Assembly (NCBI GenBank): GCA_023653785.1
Contig: JAMKCH010012760.1
Coordinates: forward strand, 1-64,000
Direction: 5' to 3'
Source: Ophioderma brevispina
Taxonomy: Eukaryota; Echinodermata; Ophiuroidea; Amphilepidida; Ophiodermatidae
DNA: 64,000 bases
Made by a program: the position numbers and the translations under genes. Below the pieces are notes generated by a model. It was not told the origin of the DNA and made no database searches. It saw only the letters and a list, made by a program, of their open reading frames with translations. Below, in pieces: positions 50,701 through 62,383 of this stretch (position 1 is its first letter; each line of letters opens with the position of its first letter).

Positions 50701-52242
50701 TTTGACATGACATTTCTACAGCTGCATATGCGTACATAATTCTATCGACTGAAAGTCTATTTCAAATGAAATTTGAGTATTATCTTCATGACAAGACTTG
50801 GCTTAATTAACTCGAATAACATTAAAACCTCCAAGCTTGTTTCGAATAGTTAACATTTTGGATGTTTAATTTAGACTAAACGACCACAGTAGAAATCTAT
50901 GAAGTATATTAATAAAATGACGAAGTTTTCCGCCACGTTACTCAGAATAATTTTATTACTTAAACTTAGCATTGAAAGAAATGCTTCAGTGCATGTTAAC
51001 GGGTAAGCGTGTATCGCTCTATGAAATTTGAATGTTGAGCTGCGGAATTCAGTAATAACATCGACTTAGATTACCCATGTCTACTAACATGCGAACAAAC
51101 ATGACTAATAGCGTGAAAGGCTATACAATGTGATAAGATAGGAAGGGGAAAATGATGAAAAAAAGACAAGAAAACTCCTGCGTGCATTCTGATGGCGCCT
51201 CTTACGAGTCGCCCATGTCAGCGTTGAGCTCACAATGCAAACGACAGGAACGATTTTCAAGCATTCTATCAAACGTTTTGTTGGAGGGGATAGTGACGCT
51301 ACTTTAAGGCTTTTAGCTAGTTGTTTATGTTATTTCAACACGAAAGTATTACCCCTCGACGGGCAATTTACTCATTTAGGGCCAATTCATCGTTCACTTG
51401 TTCAGAGCTTGCTAGAGGCCTAAACGGGCAGCAGCCAGATAGATACTTTTCTAATAGGCACGATCGACCCTAAGTATGACAAGCCCATTAAACTATCCAC
51501 TTTAACAATATTATTATCGGCCAAGATGTATCATGATCGATCCAAGACTTGTTGACTTTTTATGCTCATGGAGTAATTGTGTGCGCACGGCGGCAAAGGC
51601 ACGCCCTATTACGGTTAACTGTTGTAAGTAGTCTGTCCCATTTATTAATGTATTTGCGCCCCACTAATTTAACAAGAGTACCCGAAAATAGACAAAATTG
51701 GATTTGAAAGATGTAACAACCTGATAGGACTGCGACCTGGGAGAACGCCTGGATATATTAAAGAAAACTGAACATTATCCACCATAGTGTGACTAATAGA
51801 ATACCATTTAAATCTTACAAAATACTACGCGTGACTAAAGTAGGTCAAAATAATAAACGATATTATCTAAGCTTACTAATTCATAGTCAAGTATTGACTA
51901 GTACAAGCTGCCTGTAATCACTAAAGCAAATATAGGTATCTATCAATTAGACCTATCTATGTTCATTTGAGACAAAGCTGGACTTAAAATTATACATTTT
52001 TTTGTAGGTCACGTAGTAACTGATTGTGCTAATTTCACCAAAAACAGAAAAAGGTTGAAGTAATTATTAATATGAGAATAGTTTTGTTTGTAAATGTTAA
52101 ACAAATCTTTTGACGTTTTAACTATGTTCAAACTTTCACCATTAACACTGACATTAATAAGAAACTAATTTAAGTTTTAGTACAGATTTTGTCACATCCT
52201 TTGCGAATTACCTTATATTAGTGATCAATCCCGCTTGTTTTC

Positions 52243-52304
52243 AACAGACAGAAATAATATGAGGAAGAGTCAATATTGGTATAACAATTAAGCTTCCGTG
52301 GCAA
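52243..52304 (+). repeat. Intron 2 direct repeat, copy 1
   Basis: ATATGAGGAAGAGTCAATAT, one differing base (T/C), then GGTATAACAATTAAGCTTCC and GTGGCAA. Copy 2 lies 778 bp away at 53020-53082. Confidence 0.8.
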
Positions 52305-53019
52305 GAAAGTAACCGGTGTTAATTAGGTAAAAATGACATGCCTTCATCCGCAAACGGTGCAATAGATAGCCGGGTTAATTGTGTAATTTAATGTTATTAG
52401 TTATTAACTTGTTCAACCAATTAATTTGTGTCTTAACACTTTCCACGCCTCAAGCGTGAATTTGGCACTGAAACCACGTTAAAATATTGTCTATATACTC
52501 ACACTTTTTCACAAGATTAAGTCAATATCGTAGTTGTAAATGACATAATTGTCGTATTGCAATCCTTATATAACTCACGATTACAAAAAAAATGTAAAAC
52601 CATTTTTTTCTGAATATTTTTTTAAAGAGACTTCAACAAATTTGATATATTGGTTAATATTAATCCGCCACTGTGACCTACTAAAAACGTGACGAAAATA
52701 GGCCCATGTCTTGGAATTTCCAATACGCTGTTTTGCATAATGTAGGCTGCGTTGGTCTACGATTACAGCCACACATGCAGGGCAACTACCTTTTTATTTA
52801 ATACAACTTTATTTTACCTAATTACTTTAATATATATTTAGTAAACTTTAAAAATTTAAATCTTTATTTTTTTTACAATATTATTATAATTTATTAGTGT
52901 TTGAAATTAGTCGCTTACACAGTCTCTGCGCGTATGGATGTGCTTATTTCAATGCCATGCATGCGCTGCAAAAACATGACATTTTGGGCCCTAAGATGAA
53001 ATTGCCTAAAATTTGTTTT

Positions 53020-53082
53020 GAACAGAAAGAAAGAATATGAGGAAGAGTCAATATCGGTATAACAATTAAGCTTCCGTGGCAA
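53020..53082 (+). repeat. Intron 2 direct repeat, copy 2
   Basis: Nearly identical to 52243-52304 over about 50 bases; it lies 450 bp downstream of exon 2 in the gene's direction. Confidence 0.8.
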
Positions 53083-53157
53083 ATCGCAAATAGGTCTTAT
53101 TAAAGGATTGCATACCATTTCATTTTAGGCTCTCTCTTTGAGAAACTTATTCAATGA

Positions 53158-53180
53158 AATTAATTAATTAATTAATATTA
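53158..53180. promoter_or_regulatory. TAAT-repeat cluster in intron 2, 350 bp from exon 2
   Basis: Four overlapping copies of TTAATTAA-type sequence, followed by further TAAT/ATTA sites (GTGATTAAAATTAC) and a (TAA)n run at 53255-53290. TAATTA is the core site bound by ANTP-class homeodomains, so an auto- or cross-regulatory site is possible. Simple-repeat expansion is an equal alternative. Confidence 0.3.
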
Positions 53181-53529
53181 GTGATTAAAATTACTTCGTT
53201 CTCGAGGTAAGTGGTTTGAAAATTATTGTTTCCGATTCTTGGCCATTTCTAAGATAATAATAATAATAATTATAATAATAATAATAAAAAATAACGCATA
53301 CCTTAGAAAGCATAAAAATAGAACAAAAGCCTGTACAACCCATACTCAACGTTCTTCATTGTTTATATTTTTACTGCATTGCATTTCTTTATTTATATAT
53401 TTATTCATTTACTTAAATAATTAATTAGAGCCAATCAAAGATCAGAACTTAAATTACCAGTTTCAGTTTACAGAATCCTCAACAGATAATGACGCGATTA
53501 ATCAATAGGAAATGTCGCCCAAAACCCAC

Positions 53530-53744
53530 CTGAGTATCTGTGACATTGAGAAGTGTAGCCAGCTCGGCTCGCTCGCTTGCAGATAAGTACTTCTTCAATT
53601 CAAATTGTTTCTCCAACTCAAAGATCTGGCGGCCACTAAAGGTCGTCCTTGCTTTCTTCTTCTTCTCTTTACTATCATCATCATCTTTGGGGCTTTTGCG
53701 TTTGTTTCCATTTCTATCTGACTTAGAGCCAAGGTTGTCTTCAT
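53530..53744 (-). CDS. NK7: NK7-like homeobox gene, exon 2 (homeodomain residues 1-44)
   Basis: The exon is bordered by an acceptor TTTCTCTAG/ATGAAG and a donor ACTCAG/GTGGGT, and is 215 bp long. It opens with the last two bases of a codon and ends in phase 0. It encodes an acidic and basic linker ([20 protein letters not shown], then DDDDSKEK) and the homeodomain arm, helix 1, helix 2 and the start of helix 3. Seen residues: R5, F8, Q12, L16, F20, Y25, L26 and Q44, the usual core positions; the arm reads [10 protein letters not shown] and the helix 2 region [16 protein letters not shown]. These are ANTP-class/NK-like, and [19 protein letters not shown] is what I remember as typical of NK7. 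The lysine-rich stretch before the homeodomain could be a nuclear localisation signal. The exon alone leaves the homeodomain incomplete; exon 3 supplies the rest. Confidence 0.93.
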
Positions 53745-56700
53745 CTAGAGAAAGTTTGAGGACAAAAGCAAGAAAAGACAGAGAATACAATTAAGCATCA
53801 TCATTATCCCGATTGACAGCAATTGTCTTGAGTGGTTTTAAGACGTTCAGGGAGCTTTTATTTGCTAACATTTTGCAAGACGTTTAAGACTTCATATTTA
53901 CACAAGTAAAAGGATCCACGACAATATTTATAACTCAATATCCACTATATTACTATGCTAAGCTATGAAAAGATCAGTGGGCAGCCTCGACGAGACCAAA
54001 TAGTACGGGCAGCCTCAATGAGACAGATATGGTAACTATGTCTCATAACTCATCCGATAAGATATTAGATATAGTATTTTTCTCATGTGAGACACTCACA
54101 TGACTCTCTAACATTCTCCCCCTGCAACGCTTTCCAATTCCCAGTTGAACCGTGGTTCAAATCGTGATTTTGGGGACTTTGTAAGTACAAATGTTAGTAA
54201 TTACTTGACTAGGGTTAATATCTTCAATGAACTGAAGATCACATACGTGATTTCTGTCAAGCTCTGATTCACTATATTGTCACGTTCTTGATGGCCAATA
54301 TGGCACGCTTTGCTTCTAGTTTGCGCGACCATTATCGTATTAATTGGGCCATTAAAATAGTTCCAGAGACATTTCTTGGTACCTGTCCAAAACATGACAC
54401 GTATGTACCATTAAATATAAATCGCACTAGTAATATGGTTCGCTCTTTTCATTATTATGATTATTTAATAAGCTTAATTTAATATAGTTAAATCACAATT
54501 TCAACCACATATAGTAAATGAGGTGTCACGTGATTTAGAGTGACGATAGAAACGGATAAGGGCCGTTAGAGGCGTTAAGCCAGTCAAATCGGACTTAATT
54601 ACCACCTATCGATCAACTTAAGCACAGCGCTAGTGATATGGGTATGAAATTGAACCGTAACAAATGGGCAACCAAACCAGATCAATCACTTTCCACCAAA
54701 AAAGATTTGGAGACATATTAGCAGAATTGATGACAGACTTAGACTGATTTGCAATATTACGAGGAAATAATGACCGGACACATTAAATGAGTCTTACTGA
54801 TAGCTATCCTACATTCCATGACATCGACAATCCCGTATGAAGGACGCAAATGTGCCGAATAATGATAACATAGAGTTGTGGCAGATTGTTTTCATTAATA
54901 CCATTGTTCAATTTCTTAAGGCTGGGCTATTAGGGATTTTTGTTTTCAAAATGGATGAAGTGGTTTAATTATGAAAGAGTTCATTCCTATATAAGTGTCC
55001 ACTTAATGAGAACAGATTTGACAAATATTATGGATTCAATCCAAGATACAAGTACAAGATACTGATTAGTCAAAAGTTATGACAACGTTGACTTACAATT
55101 CCTGTGACGTTGAACCCTAACCATTAAACCCAATCCCCATTGATATTGAAAAGTTCGGCTAAACATTGCTGAAGAAAGACGCTGCTGAGAACCTTAAATG
55201 GCGTCGCGTGGCAGCTGCACATCTTCGTAATTGAACAATATGAGATGATTTAATAAGTGGTATTTTTTTCTCTTAAATAGTTCTTGAATCATAGCCGGTT
55301 TCTTCAATTGAACACGGTAAGTTTGAGTTCATTGACATTGCCAATTTGTTTCTTAATTGTCGACGGTTGGTTAAGTTCTGATCACTTTAAATTTGACACA
55401 AACACCTTCTTGATCTTTTCTGCCTGGTCACTTGAGTATTATGAAGAATGTCCGGTTAATATGGTGAAAATGGTCTGGCATAGGCCACGGCAGGTGATTT
55501 TTTTCCTTGTGTGTGTTAACCAATGCAATTATCCCACTCCTAACAACAGTGATCATAGAGTGGGATATGGGTACCTCCCGTGTAACGATACAAGTAATTG
55601 AAGTAACTGACCCTTCCGAATCCTATTGATATGACTGAAAAAAGAGTCCCTTTTGAGCTAAAAAATGCGATGTGGCACTGAGAGGCGATCATTATTAACC
55701 AGGGTCATTGACAACTGGCGTTGAACTTGAACTATGGATAAAGGACGTGTGTTATGTCAAGAAAAGTTATGCCAACAAGACCAGAGTAAAGAAAAGAATT
55801 GAGAAAGAACAAGCGATTAGATGTGATCAAATACAGTAGATGATTTGTGATATGAGATCATTAAACCGTGGAAGCGGTGATTAAGCCAACTTGGTTGTTA
55901 ATCGGCATGCTGGATGTCATGCAAGGGTTGGGTCTTTCTTTGCTCTCTCTCCCTTTTTTTTTTTTTTTTTGTTGTTGTTGTTAAGATGGCACGGTCCCTC
56001 TATCTGTAAAAAAAATATTTCTTGTAACTCAATAGTCTGTCATGATCACGATCATTCTTTGTATTTGCGCCAGCGTAACTATGCTTCTATTAGAGGTAGA
56101 TTTATGGCCTAAATGTTGTAACTTTTTGTAATTGTAGGCGAGTTCTCTTTTTGTCCATCCACACACCAGTCCGTTACCGTGGTAACAGCTTCAGTGTTAA
56201 GAGATGAGATTGTTTGGAGGGTTAGGCAGGTGACTTTGAGGAATTCGGTAGCTCGTTATTAAGAAGGGATATAGTGACCATCCTGTGCAAATTAGCAATG
56301 GCGTACTTGTGATGTGGACTCCCGGTCGTTACCCCTAGAACTACCTATTCAGAACAGTTAATGAGGCGCGCAAGTGGAAATACCGCGTTTACTTTAAGAT
56401 CTAAGTTAGTGGTGGTTTTCAAGCCATAAATATGCAGCAATGCTAAGAAACGTTACTTAAATCTAAGAAAATCGCTGCAGCTATTTTAGGACTAATCTTT
56501 TAAAGGCAAGACTTGTTCAAAACTTTAAGGTTAAATAGTTGGAGACGAAAAAGGTTAAAGCACGGGGTCAAAGAAATTAAGTTAGCCCGGTGGCTTCATT
56601 ATTTGCAAGTCGCCAAAACTGTTCAACAATGATGTTAATAAGTTCTTACAAATATTATCACTTCATTTGTGAGCCAGATGTAATCACTTGTCAGCGACAT

Positions 56701-57286
56701 CGTGTGTGAGCCGCTGAAATTGGTTTGAAATCCATTTTATTGTGATGTTGTGTTACTGACAAACGGACAGCTTCGGGGTAGGTCTTGCGGTACACAATCC
56801 ATTTGGTGACATCTTCGAGTCTTGGCTATTGTGCCCAAATCACAGAAATGGTCTTCTAAAAAGACACAATGATTTGGTGTTAATAGCTTTACACCACATT
56901 AGGGTCCGAGTACAAACTACCACTGTGTTAGGGATGTGATTGTCCAGTTAAATAAACACAAAACCCTCAAGGTTTTGAGACGGGTATTTAATACAGAGAT
57001 TGCAATACCATTACATCTACGATGAGAACCTTGAAACTATTATGACAATTTTGGCTAATGTAGGAATGACAATGTGGATTGAAGGCAAAAATAAACTATG
57101 GGCCATGTGTAATCGCTTCGATCTTGGTAATTCATAATTAAACCCATTTAAAGCATTGACACAGTAAATTACAACTTAATAACTTACTTAAGTTTACGAT
57201 GTTTATCAGGTAACAATGTCAAACTAAAAAGGCTCCACTTAGATAAAAAAAAAACACATCAGAGTTGGTCAAAATGCCTAACTTAC
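53745..57286 (-). other. Intron 1 of the NK7-like gene
   Basis: GTAAGT donor at 57286 and TAG acceptor ending at 53745. The 3.5-kb intron is phase 1: the G left by exon 1 joins AT of exon 2 to make Asp. I found no coding exon, inverted-repeat element or SINE in it. Small items are a poly-T/GTT run at 55955-55983 and a short direct repeat (GGGCAGCCTC near 53979 and 54007). It is cleaner than the surrounding DNA, which would fit constraint by regulatory sequence, but no specific site can be named. Confidence 0.8.
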
Positions 57287-57901
57287 CTCCCGAGTCTTTG
57301 CAGTCTGAATCTGTTCCTTTATCACATGTAAGCCCTGTGTCGGGTTCGGATCCACTTGTTACAAGTTCATCGTGTGGATCTTTTAGTCCAATTCTGTTAA
57401 TCAGTTTATCTGAGTCGTTTTCAACGCCGTTGCAGTTGACTTTGGTAAAGCTGTACAGGAATTACTGAGTCCGTCTAAAATTTTATTTTCGCTGCGATGA
57501 TGATGTTTCTCGCATTGTTCCCACGATAAGCCAAGAATATCAGAGATGTAGTACGGGGTGGGTCTTTTGGCGCGAGGTCTGTAATTATGTGGATGCCATG
57601 TTCCAACTGCCACAATTGGTGGGAAAAAAGCCGCAACAGCGGCGGCTGGTGGCATGGAATGGTGAAATTTCGCCGGAGAAGCTCCCATTCCCAATGCGAT
57701 AAGATCGGCCCTAGGCTGAGGAAACATTGCGCTAAAGTTGTAATCCGGGGTGGGATAGTCCGTGTTTTGCTGTAGGAAAGATGTTGGATTTCTGCAGAGG
57801 ATTGGTAACCGAGGCGGCGGTGCGGCAGTGCTGCCGTCGGTAGCCGTGAAAGTTGTTGGGTAGTGCACGCCCTCCGGGCTGCTAGAGCAAAGGAGATGCA
57901 T
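57287..57901 (-). CDS. NK7: NK7-like homeobox gene, exon 1 (N-terminal region)
   Basis: This is the first coding exon of a probable nuclear DNA-binding transcription factor. The ATG at 57901-57899 is preceded directly by an in-frame stop (57904-57902), so it is the first possible Met. The exon encodes a Pro/Ala/Tyr-rich N-terminus; after about 110 residues comes the motif RPTPYYISDILGLSW, similar to the TN/Eh1-type repressor motif (TPF-x-DIL) that binds Groucho in many NK and Hex proteins. The exon ends at a strong donor (GGGAG/GTAAGT). Downstream of about 57460 the start frame runs into TGA at 57401-57403, while another frame (starting LYSFTKVNCNG, then acidic through DSDCKDSG) stays open to the donor and joins exon 2 in phase 1. 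So either one base is missing here or a weaker donor at 57465 (CTCA/GTAATT) is used, also in phase. The exon assignment is firm; the 3' end is not. Confidence 0.8.
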
Positions 57902-59359
57902 TCAAGACGGAGGCGTTTTTCACTAATGAGTCAAGCTTATTAGTGCTAGCTGGGAATGTCAAAGACTTTATAGACAATAATTGATTGTTAAGTGACTTGG
58001 CACATTTGATAAATGGATACTGCGATTAGAACAGGAGATGGGCTTAATTAAAGGCGTTTGTCGACAACACCACGCAGATCAGCTTCGGAAAAAGTAACAG
58101 TCACCGAGTAAGTTCCTGTGTTGTTTTCTACAATTTCAATGTGGTTGTAGCGGATGTAATGTTAAGTTACTATTGGTCGTAGTTGCGTCGTATAGTTCTG
58201 GTCGCAGTTCATCAGACAGTCGACTTCCGCGGTGGCTTGGTAAGGGAGATCTCAGAGAAAGCACTATAACAGCTAGCGCACCGTTTGCTAGCAACGTGGG
58301 TAGACTTCCAAATAACATCCAATAAATTGATCAATTACCCACTGAATACTCTTCATGTGATTTAGCACACCTCTATGGCATTGTATTTTGTAAATCACTC
58401 GGCAAAATGGTTTTGTGTCAAAAAAGTTGCCGCCGTACCACCTTATAAACGGAATCTCTGGCACAATGGCTCGTAATAGCTGCAAAGGGAGGTCATTTGT
58501 AATCGAGATATTGGTTGAATCTCACTTTTCTCCGGAATTGCTAGCGGGAAAATGGTGTAGATAGAAGGAAGAAGACCAATAAGTTAAAACTCGCTCTTTC
58601 ATCTGTGTAGTAAGTGAGCCTAGCCCGCCATCCACTCATTCACTGCAGAAACCCACTTTTAGCTCTTGTGACCACGACTTATGCGCACACTCAGTGCAAC
58701 TACTCCAGCTGTACTGGGAACGTGTCATTAATAACAACAGCTCCGCGTTGAATATAGTTAAAAGTGTGCATTTGAGACCATTAAATCAGTTTTTGGCAAA
58801 CCTCAGATATGCAATATGTTTTTCAATGGTGGGCAGGCAGTTTATTTTGTTGACGTACGACGGCTGGTAGTCGGTTGTTCACACCCTTGATGTAATCAGA
58901 GTAATGATTCTAGATAGCTGGCCTAGTAGTAAATTGCCCGAGCACACCGTGTTACATACAGGAAATGCTTGTGTGACCAAAACGGAACGGGGCTGGGCAA
59001 AATATGGCATTTTCGGTGAACTAGGCTACTCAATAAATAGATCCAAGTCGCGCCAGTGCAGTGTTGAAAGTTTAAAATGCAGGCTTTTGTCGCTTTAGTA
59101 GATTTCACTCAAGTCACTTAACAGTAGCACTATGCCAAAGTGTGTTGTAAACAAACAGTTTGAGAGACAGCTACAACTCTCCTGCAAACGGACGGCCTCG
59201 AGCTAAAAAGGGACCGTGTAACAGTGCATTCCTGACATCCTACATGACACTATAAAATTACAAATACATGAACTTGTATGTCAAGTTGCCTATCCAGACC
59301 TGAGGAGTTAATTTACAAATTAACAGCTATAACCACATTGGAGCTAGTTGGGATCACGC
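57902..59359. other. Proximal 5' flank of the NK7-like gene
   Basis: Presumed promoter region with the TATA candidate; no mobile element visible in the first 1.4 kb. Confidence 0.55.
57967..57972 (-). promoter_or_regulatory. Possible TATA box upstream of the NK7-like gene
   Basis: On the minus strand TATAAAG lies about 65 bases upstream of the start codon at 57901. That would put a start site near 57940 and give a short 5' leader. The motif is common by chance in AT-rich DNA, so this is only a candidate. Confidence 0.3.
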
Positions 59360-59830
59360 ATACACCGTCACAAGTAGATCACACACTCCTGCACACCCCG
59401 TATACACACAGATACACGCCCACACACCCTCGCATACACACATACGCAAGCACACACAGGCGCGTAGCCAGCCCGGTGGTTCAGAGGGGGCAATTTCCCG
59501 GTAGGGGCAACAAAGTCCCGATCACAAGCAAAAAGTTCCCGGTTGCAGGGCAAAATGATCCGAAAAGGGGCTGATTTAACATGAATAACCGTGTTTTATT
59601 TCCCGATTTCCCCTCAAAAATGTTTTCAGAGGGGGCACTCTGCCCCCCCCCTTTGCCCCCACCTGGCTACGCCACTGAGCACACACACACACACACAGAC
59701 GCGCCTATAACACACACACACATACATATATACACACCCACACACACACAAGCATCGCGTACTCATTCGCACGCGTGCACGCGATCACAATCGCGCTTGC
59801 ACCCACACCATCCCCACACACCCATCCCCA
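59360..59830. repeat. CA-rich microsatellite interrupted by a hAT MITE
   Basis: CACACA runs at 59400-59456 and 59678-59825, continuous apart from the 59457-59677 insertion. Confidence 0.85.
59457..59677. mobile_element. hAT-type MITE with 8-bp target-site duplication
   Basis: A 221-bp element with ends CAGGCGCGTAGCCAGC on the left and the inverted form GCTACGCCACTG on the right (CAGTGGCGTAGCCAGG). It is flanked by a perfect AGCACACA duplication (59449-59456 and 59678-59685) and sits inside a CA microsatellite. Terminal CAG and an 8-bp duplication are hAT hallmarks. The two outer arms are rich in C or G (CCCCCCCC / GGGGG). Confidence 0.85.
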
Positions 59831-61638
59831 GAACATGTAATGTCCTTCATGAACACCATATCTAGAACTCCCGAGGCCTGAGGTAATAAACAAGAAAACG
59901 CTTTCTACCTAACTCCCTATGTCACGAAACAATAAAGCATACATCCATTACACTATCTGTCAAAGAATATTCAAAACTACCCAGCATCTGAGCATAGATC
60001 TTTCACTGTTTGGTGGTACAGCGCCTCCATTTTTAAGATTAATTGTCACACAATAACGCTTGGAGATCATGGCGAATAAGCTGAATCTTTGGGCTTATTG
60101 GCCGCAAATTGACAAGCTTAGCCTTGTTTATACGTCTCTGTTGTTTCTCCCCACGTTGTTCCTCCTGTTTTGATTGGATAATGGTCTTAATTTACTGACC
60201 AGATACAAAATCTTCAGTCGCGTCAAAATATGCCCGTACCTAGTCATTAGAGAGGTTTAGATGTCACTAGGTGGTGTGTGTACGCAAAACGTGGAATTAT
60301 TTTCGATCCATTAATGAACAAAGGAAATTCACATTCCAAGTACAACTTGAGGACACGTCGTGCGCACGATACCTAAATCTCTTCAATAAGAAAATAGCTG
60401 TGGATGAGATCAATTTAAAGGAATGCAAAATTGGTTTGTTCTGGGGTAGATTAAACAAAAGAATTCCACATCTCACACAAATGTACTGCAGGTAGTGGCA
60501 GGGATGCAGAGATGGTGATGCGGGGGCCCCCAGAGTCGAGCCTTTCCCCACCACACCCCAAAATACTAATTTTGCGTTAATTTCATGATTTCCCTCATAC
60601 TGACAGCATATATGAGATATCGTTGACGTAATATGACCCTGGAACATAAAAGGAAAAAACAACCGAATATATAAATCAAAATCTGAAAACCCGATGCTGT
60701 GCCGACAGTGCTTCACGTCTCGGCGATTGTGTGCCCAGCCCTGATGATTGGCTTGAACGCCGTGCAGGCATCATACGCAAAATTCCAAATTTAGTTTAGT
60801 CTATGACATGACTATATAGCTCTAACCATAAACTTAATTCTAACACTAATGCTAACCTAACCCAACCATAACGCCACTGACTAAAGACGGCGTCGTCAGC
60901 CCTAGAATATATTTGAAGGATCACTTAACCTCTGAAATAGCAATTAGTCCAAACTATTATGGAACTTTTAAAGCGCCATCATTTCATTTTATAGTCGACT
61001 TTGGCCAATCATAAGAATGGTCTCTTTCTTTTAAAGATGCTCACAGAGCGAGTCGGGATATGTTCCGACCCTCTATCGGGTCGGTTCCGACTCGCTGTTT
61101 TGAGCCAAAGCACAAATTGTCCCTCTACCACTCTGTCGTTACGCTATGGGCCAAAAACGGGCAAAATTGGCACTGATTGTTTCGATTCGTACGCATGCCG
61201 TGTACTAAAAAATGCGAGTTATATTGCCTCCAAAACTTACTCTAAGAAAAAAGAAGTACTATCCAATGATTAAAGCTTTGGTAACATTGATTCAAGGCGC
61301 AAATATCGTGTTACAGTAGATTATTGGTAGACGCCGTGGTCTTGGTAGTGGTGGTGGGGGGACAAGTATATTCGGGATCTGTGGTGACCAGTGGTGTGGT
61401 GATGGTGTTGCTTGTTTTGTCTAGTTACTGCATATTGGTTCTTTTCGCGGCCATCTTAATCATATCTGTATAGCAAACGCAGTGAATTCTTAATCGTGTG
61501 CTTTAACCCTCTGGGTATATCAGTATCAGCTGAATTGATAGTTATTCACGGGGTTGTACATGAAGCCAATCAACCACATCAGAGACATGATGGGAAAAAG
61601 CTAAAGGTGCATACTCGCAGAAGGCCTATTTTGGATAT
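59831..61638. other. Distal 5' flank, non-coding
   Basis: Frames of up to 139 codons (60297-60716, minus) show no domain. GT-rich tracts lie at 61340-61410. Confidence 0.55.
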
Positions 61639-62383
61639 TTAACACTTAAGTGCCCAAGCTAAAAAAACTTCCGTTAGTGCCCAGGGGGGGGGGGGTTCCT
61701 AGGGACCCAACCCAGATAACCACTTTCCCGTGGGAGTTTGATCATGACACTAACACAAATAAATGGGGGTCACGTAAGAACCACATACCCACAATAAAAA
61801 TGAAAATCCGACCTTTGACCTATGACTTATGGCTAATTGAAATTGTCACTGTTCGAAAAGGAGTGGTTCGCACATTTCCATCCTCAGGAACTCCAATATA
61901 AGGTTTTGAACGAAAATAATTCATTATATCTACTTTAGAATAACCAATTAAAATAATCATTGCAAAATATAGCCAAATTTATACCATCTTGTATTTTTCT
62001 CAGAAACTTCAAAATCGCCTTTACACAGTTAAGAGCACGGCATGACAAAATTAAAATTGATGCTATCAGCATATAAAAAAAGGTTATTTGATTTAAGTAT
62101 TATTAATTATTAATTAATTACCTCCTAAGGTATATATCTAAGTAAATAAATCCCAAGATTTAATTACTTTAATTTTTTAATTAGTAAAATATCCTAGGGA
62201 CCCAACCTAATTATTCTAATGAAGCAGTGGGCGGGTTTATTTTTTTTTTGTATCAGGAGAAGCGTATTCATAAATCAGACAATTAGCAAAAAACTCCTTG
62301 AAAATTTTGATTGCGTAACCGAGAAATCGCAAAAAAATCAAATGTTGGGTACTATGGACCCCCCTTGGGCACTTAAGTGTTAA
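61639..62383. mobile_element. TTAA-flanked 737-bp DNA element
   Basis: Inverted termini CACTTAAGTGCCCAAG at 61643 and its complement ending at 62379, each next to TTAA. An inner pair of matching but same-strand segments (TCCTAGGGACCCAACC near 61697 and 62191) also occurs. The left end holds a 12-G run. Non-autonomous: no protein domain visible in any frame. Different family from 7105-7655, though the target is the same. Confidence 0.7.

Larger units (their letters stand above)
41685..53529 (-). other. Intron 2 of the NK7-like gene (splits the homeobox)
   Basis: GTGGGT donor at 53529 and ATTAG acceptor ending at 41685; phase 0, 11.8 kb. It carries several small repeats (42667-42899, 43875-44154, 44797-44872, 46297-46446, 47325-47705), a 60-bp direct repeat pair (52243-52304, 53020-53082) and a TAAT-rich cluster near exon 2. 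Stretches 47706-52240 (4.5 kb) and 48000-49240 show nothing I can name. A 154-codon open frame at 45643-46107 on the gene's strand has no family resemblance and no clear splice borders, so I do not call it an exon. Confidence 0.85.

Noticed and set aside
57265..57468. 67-codon plus-strand frame at the end of exon 1
   Set aside because: It is the antisense shadow of the acidic linker that appears to belong to the homeobox gene.
60297..60716. 139-codon open frame, minus strand
   Set aside because: No domain and it overlaps an equally open frame on the other strand.
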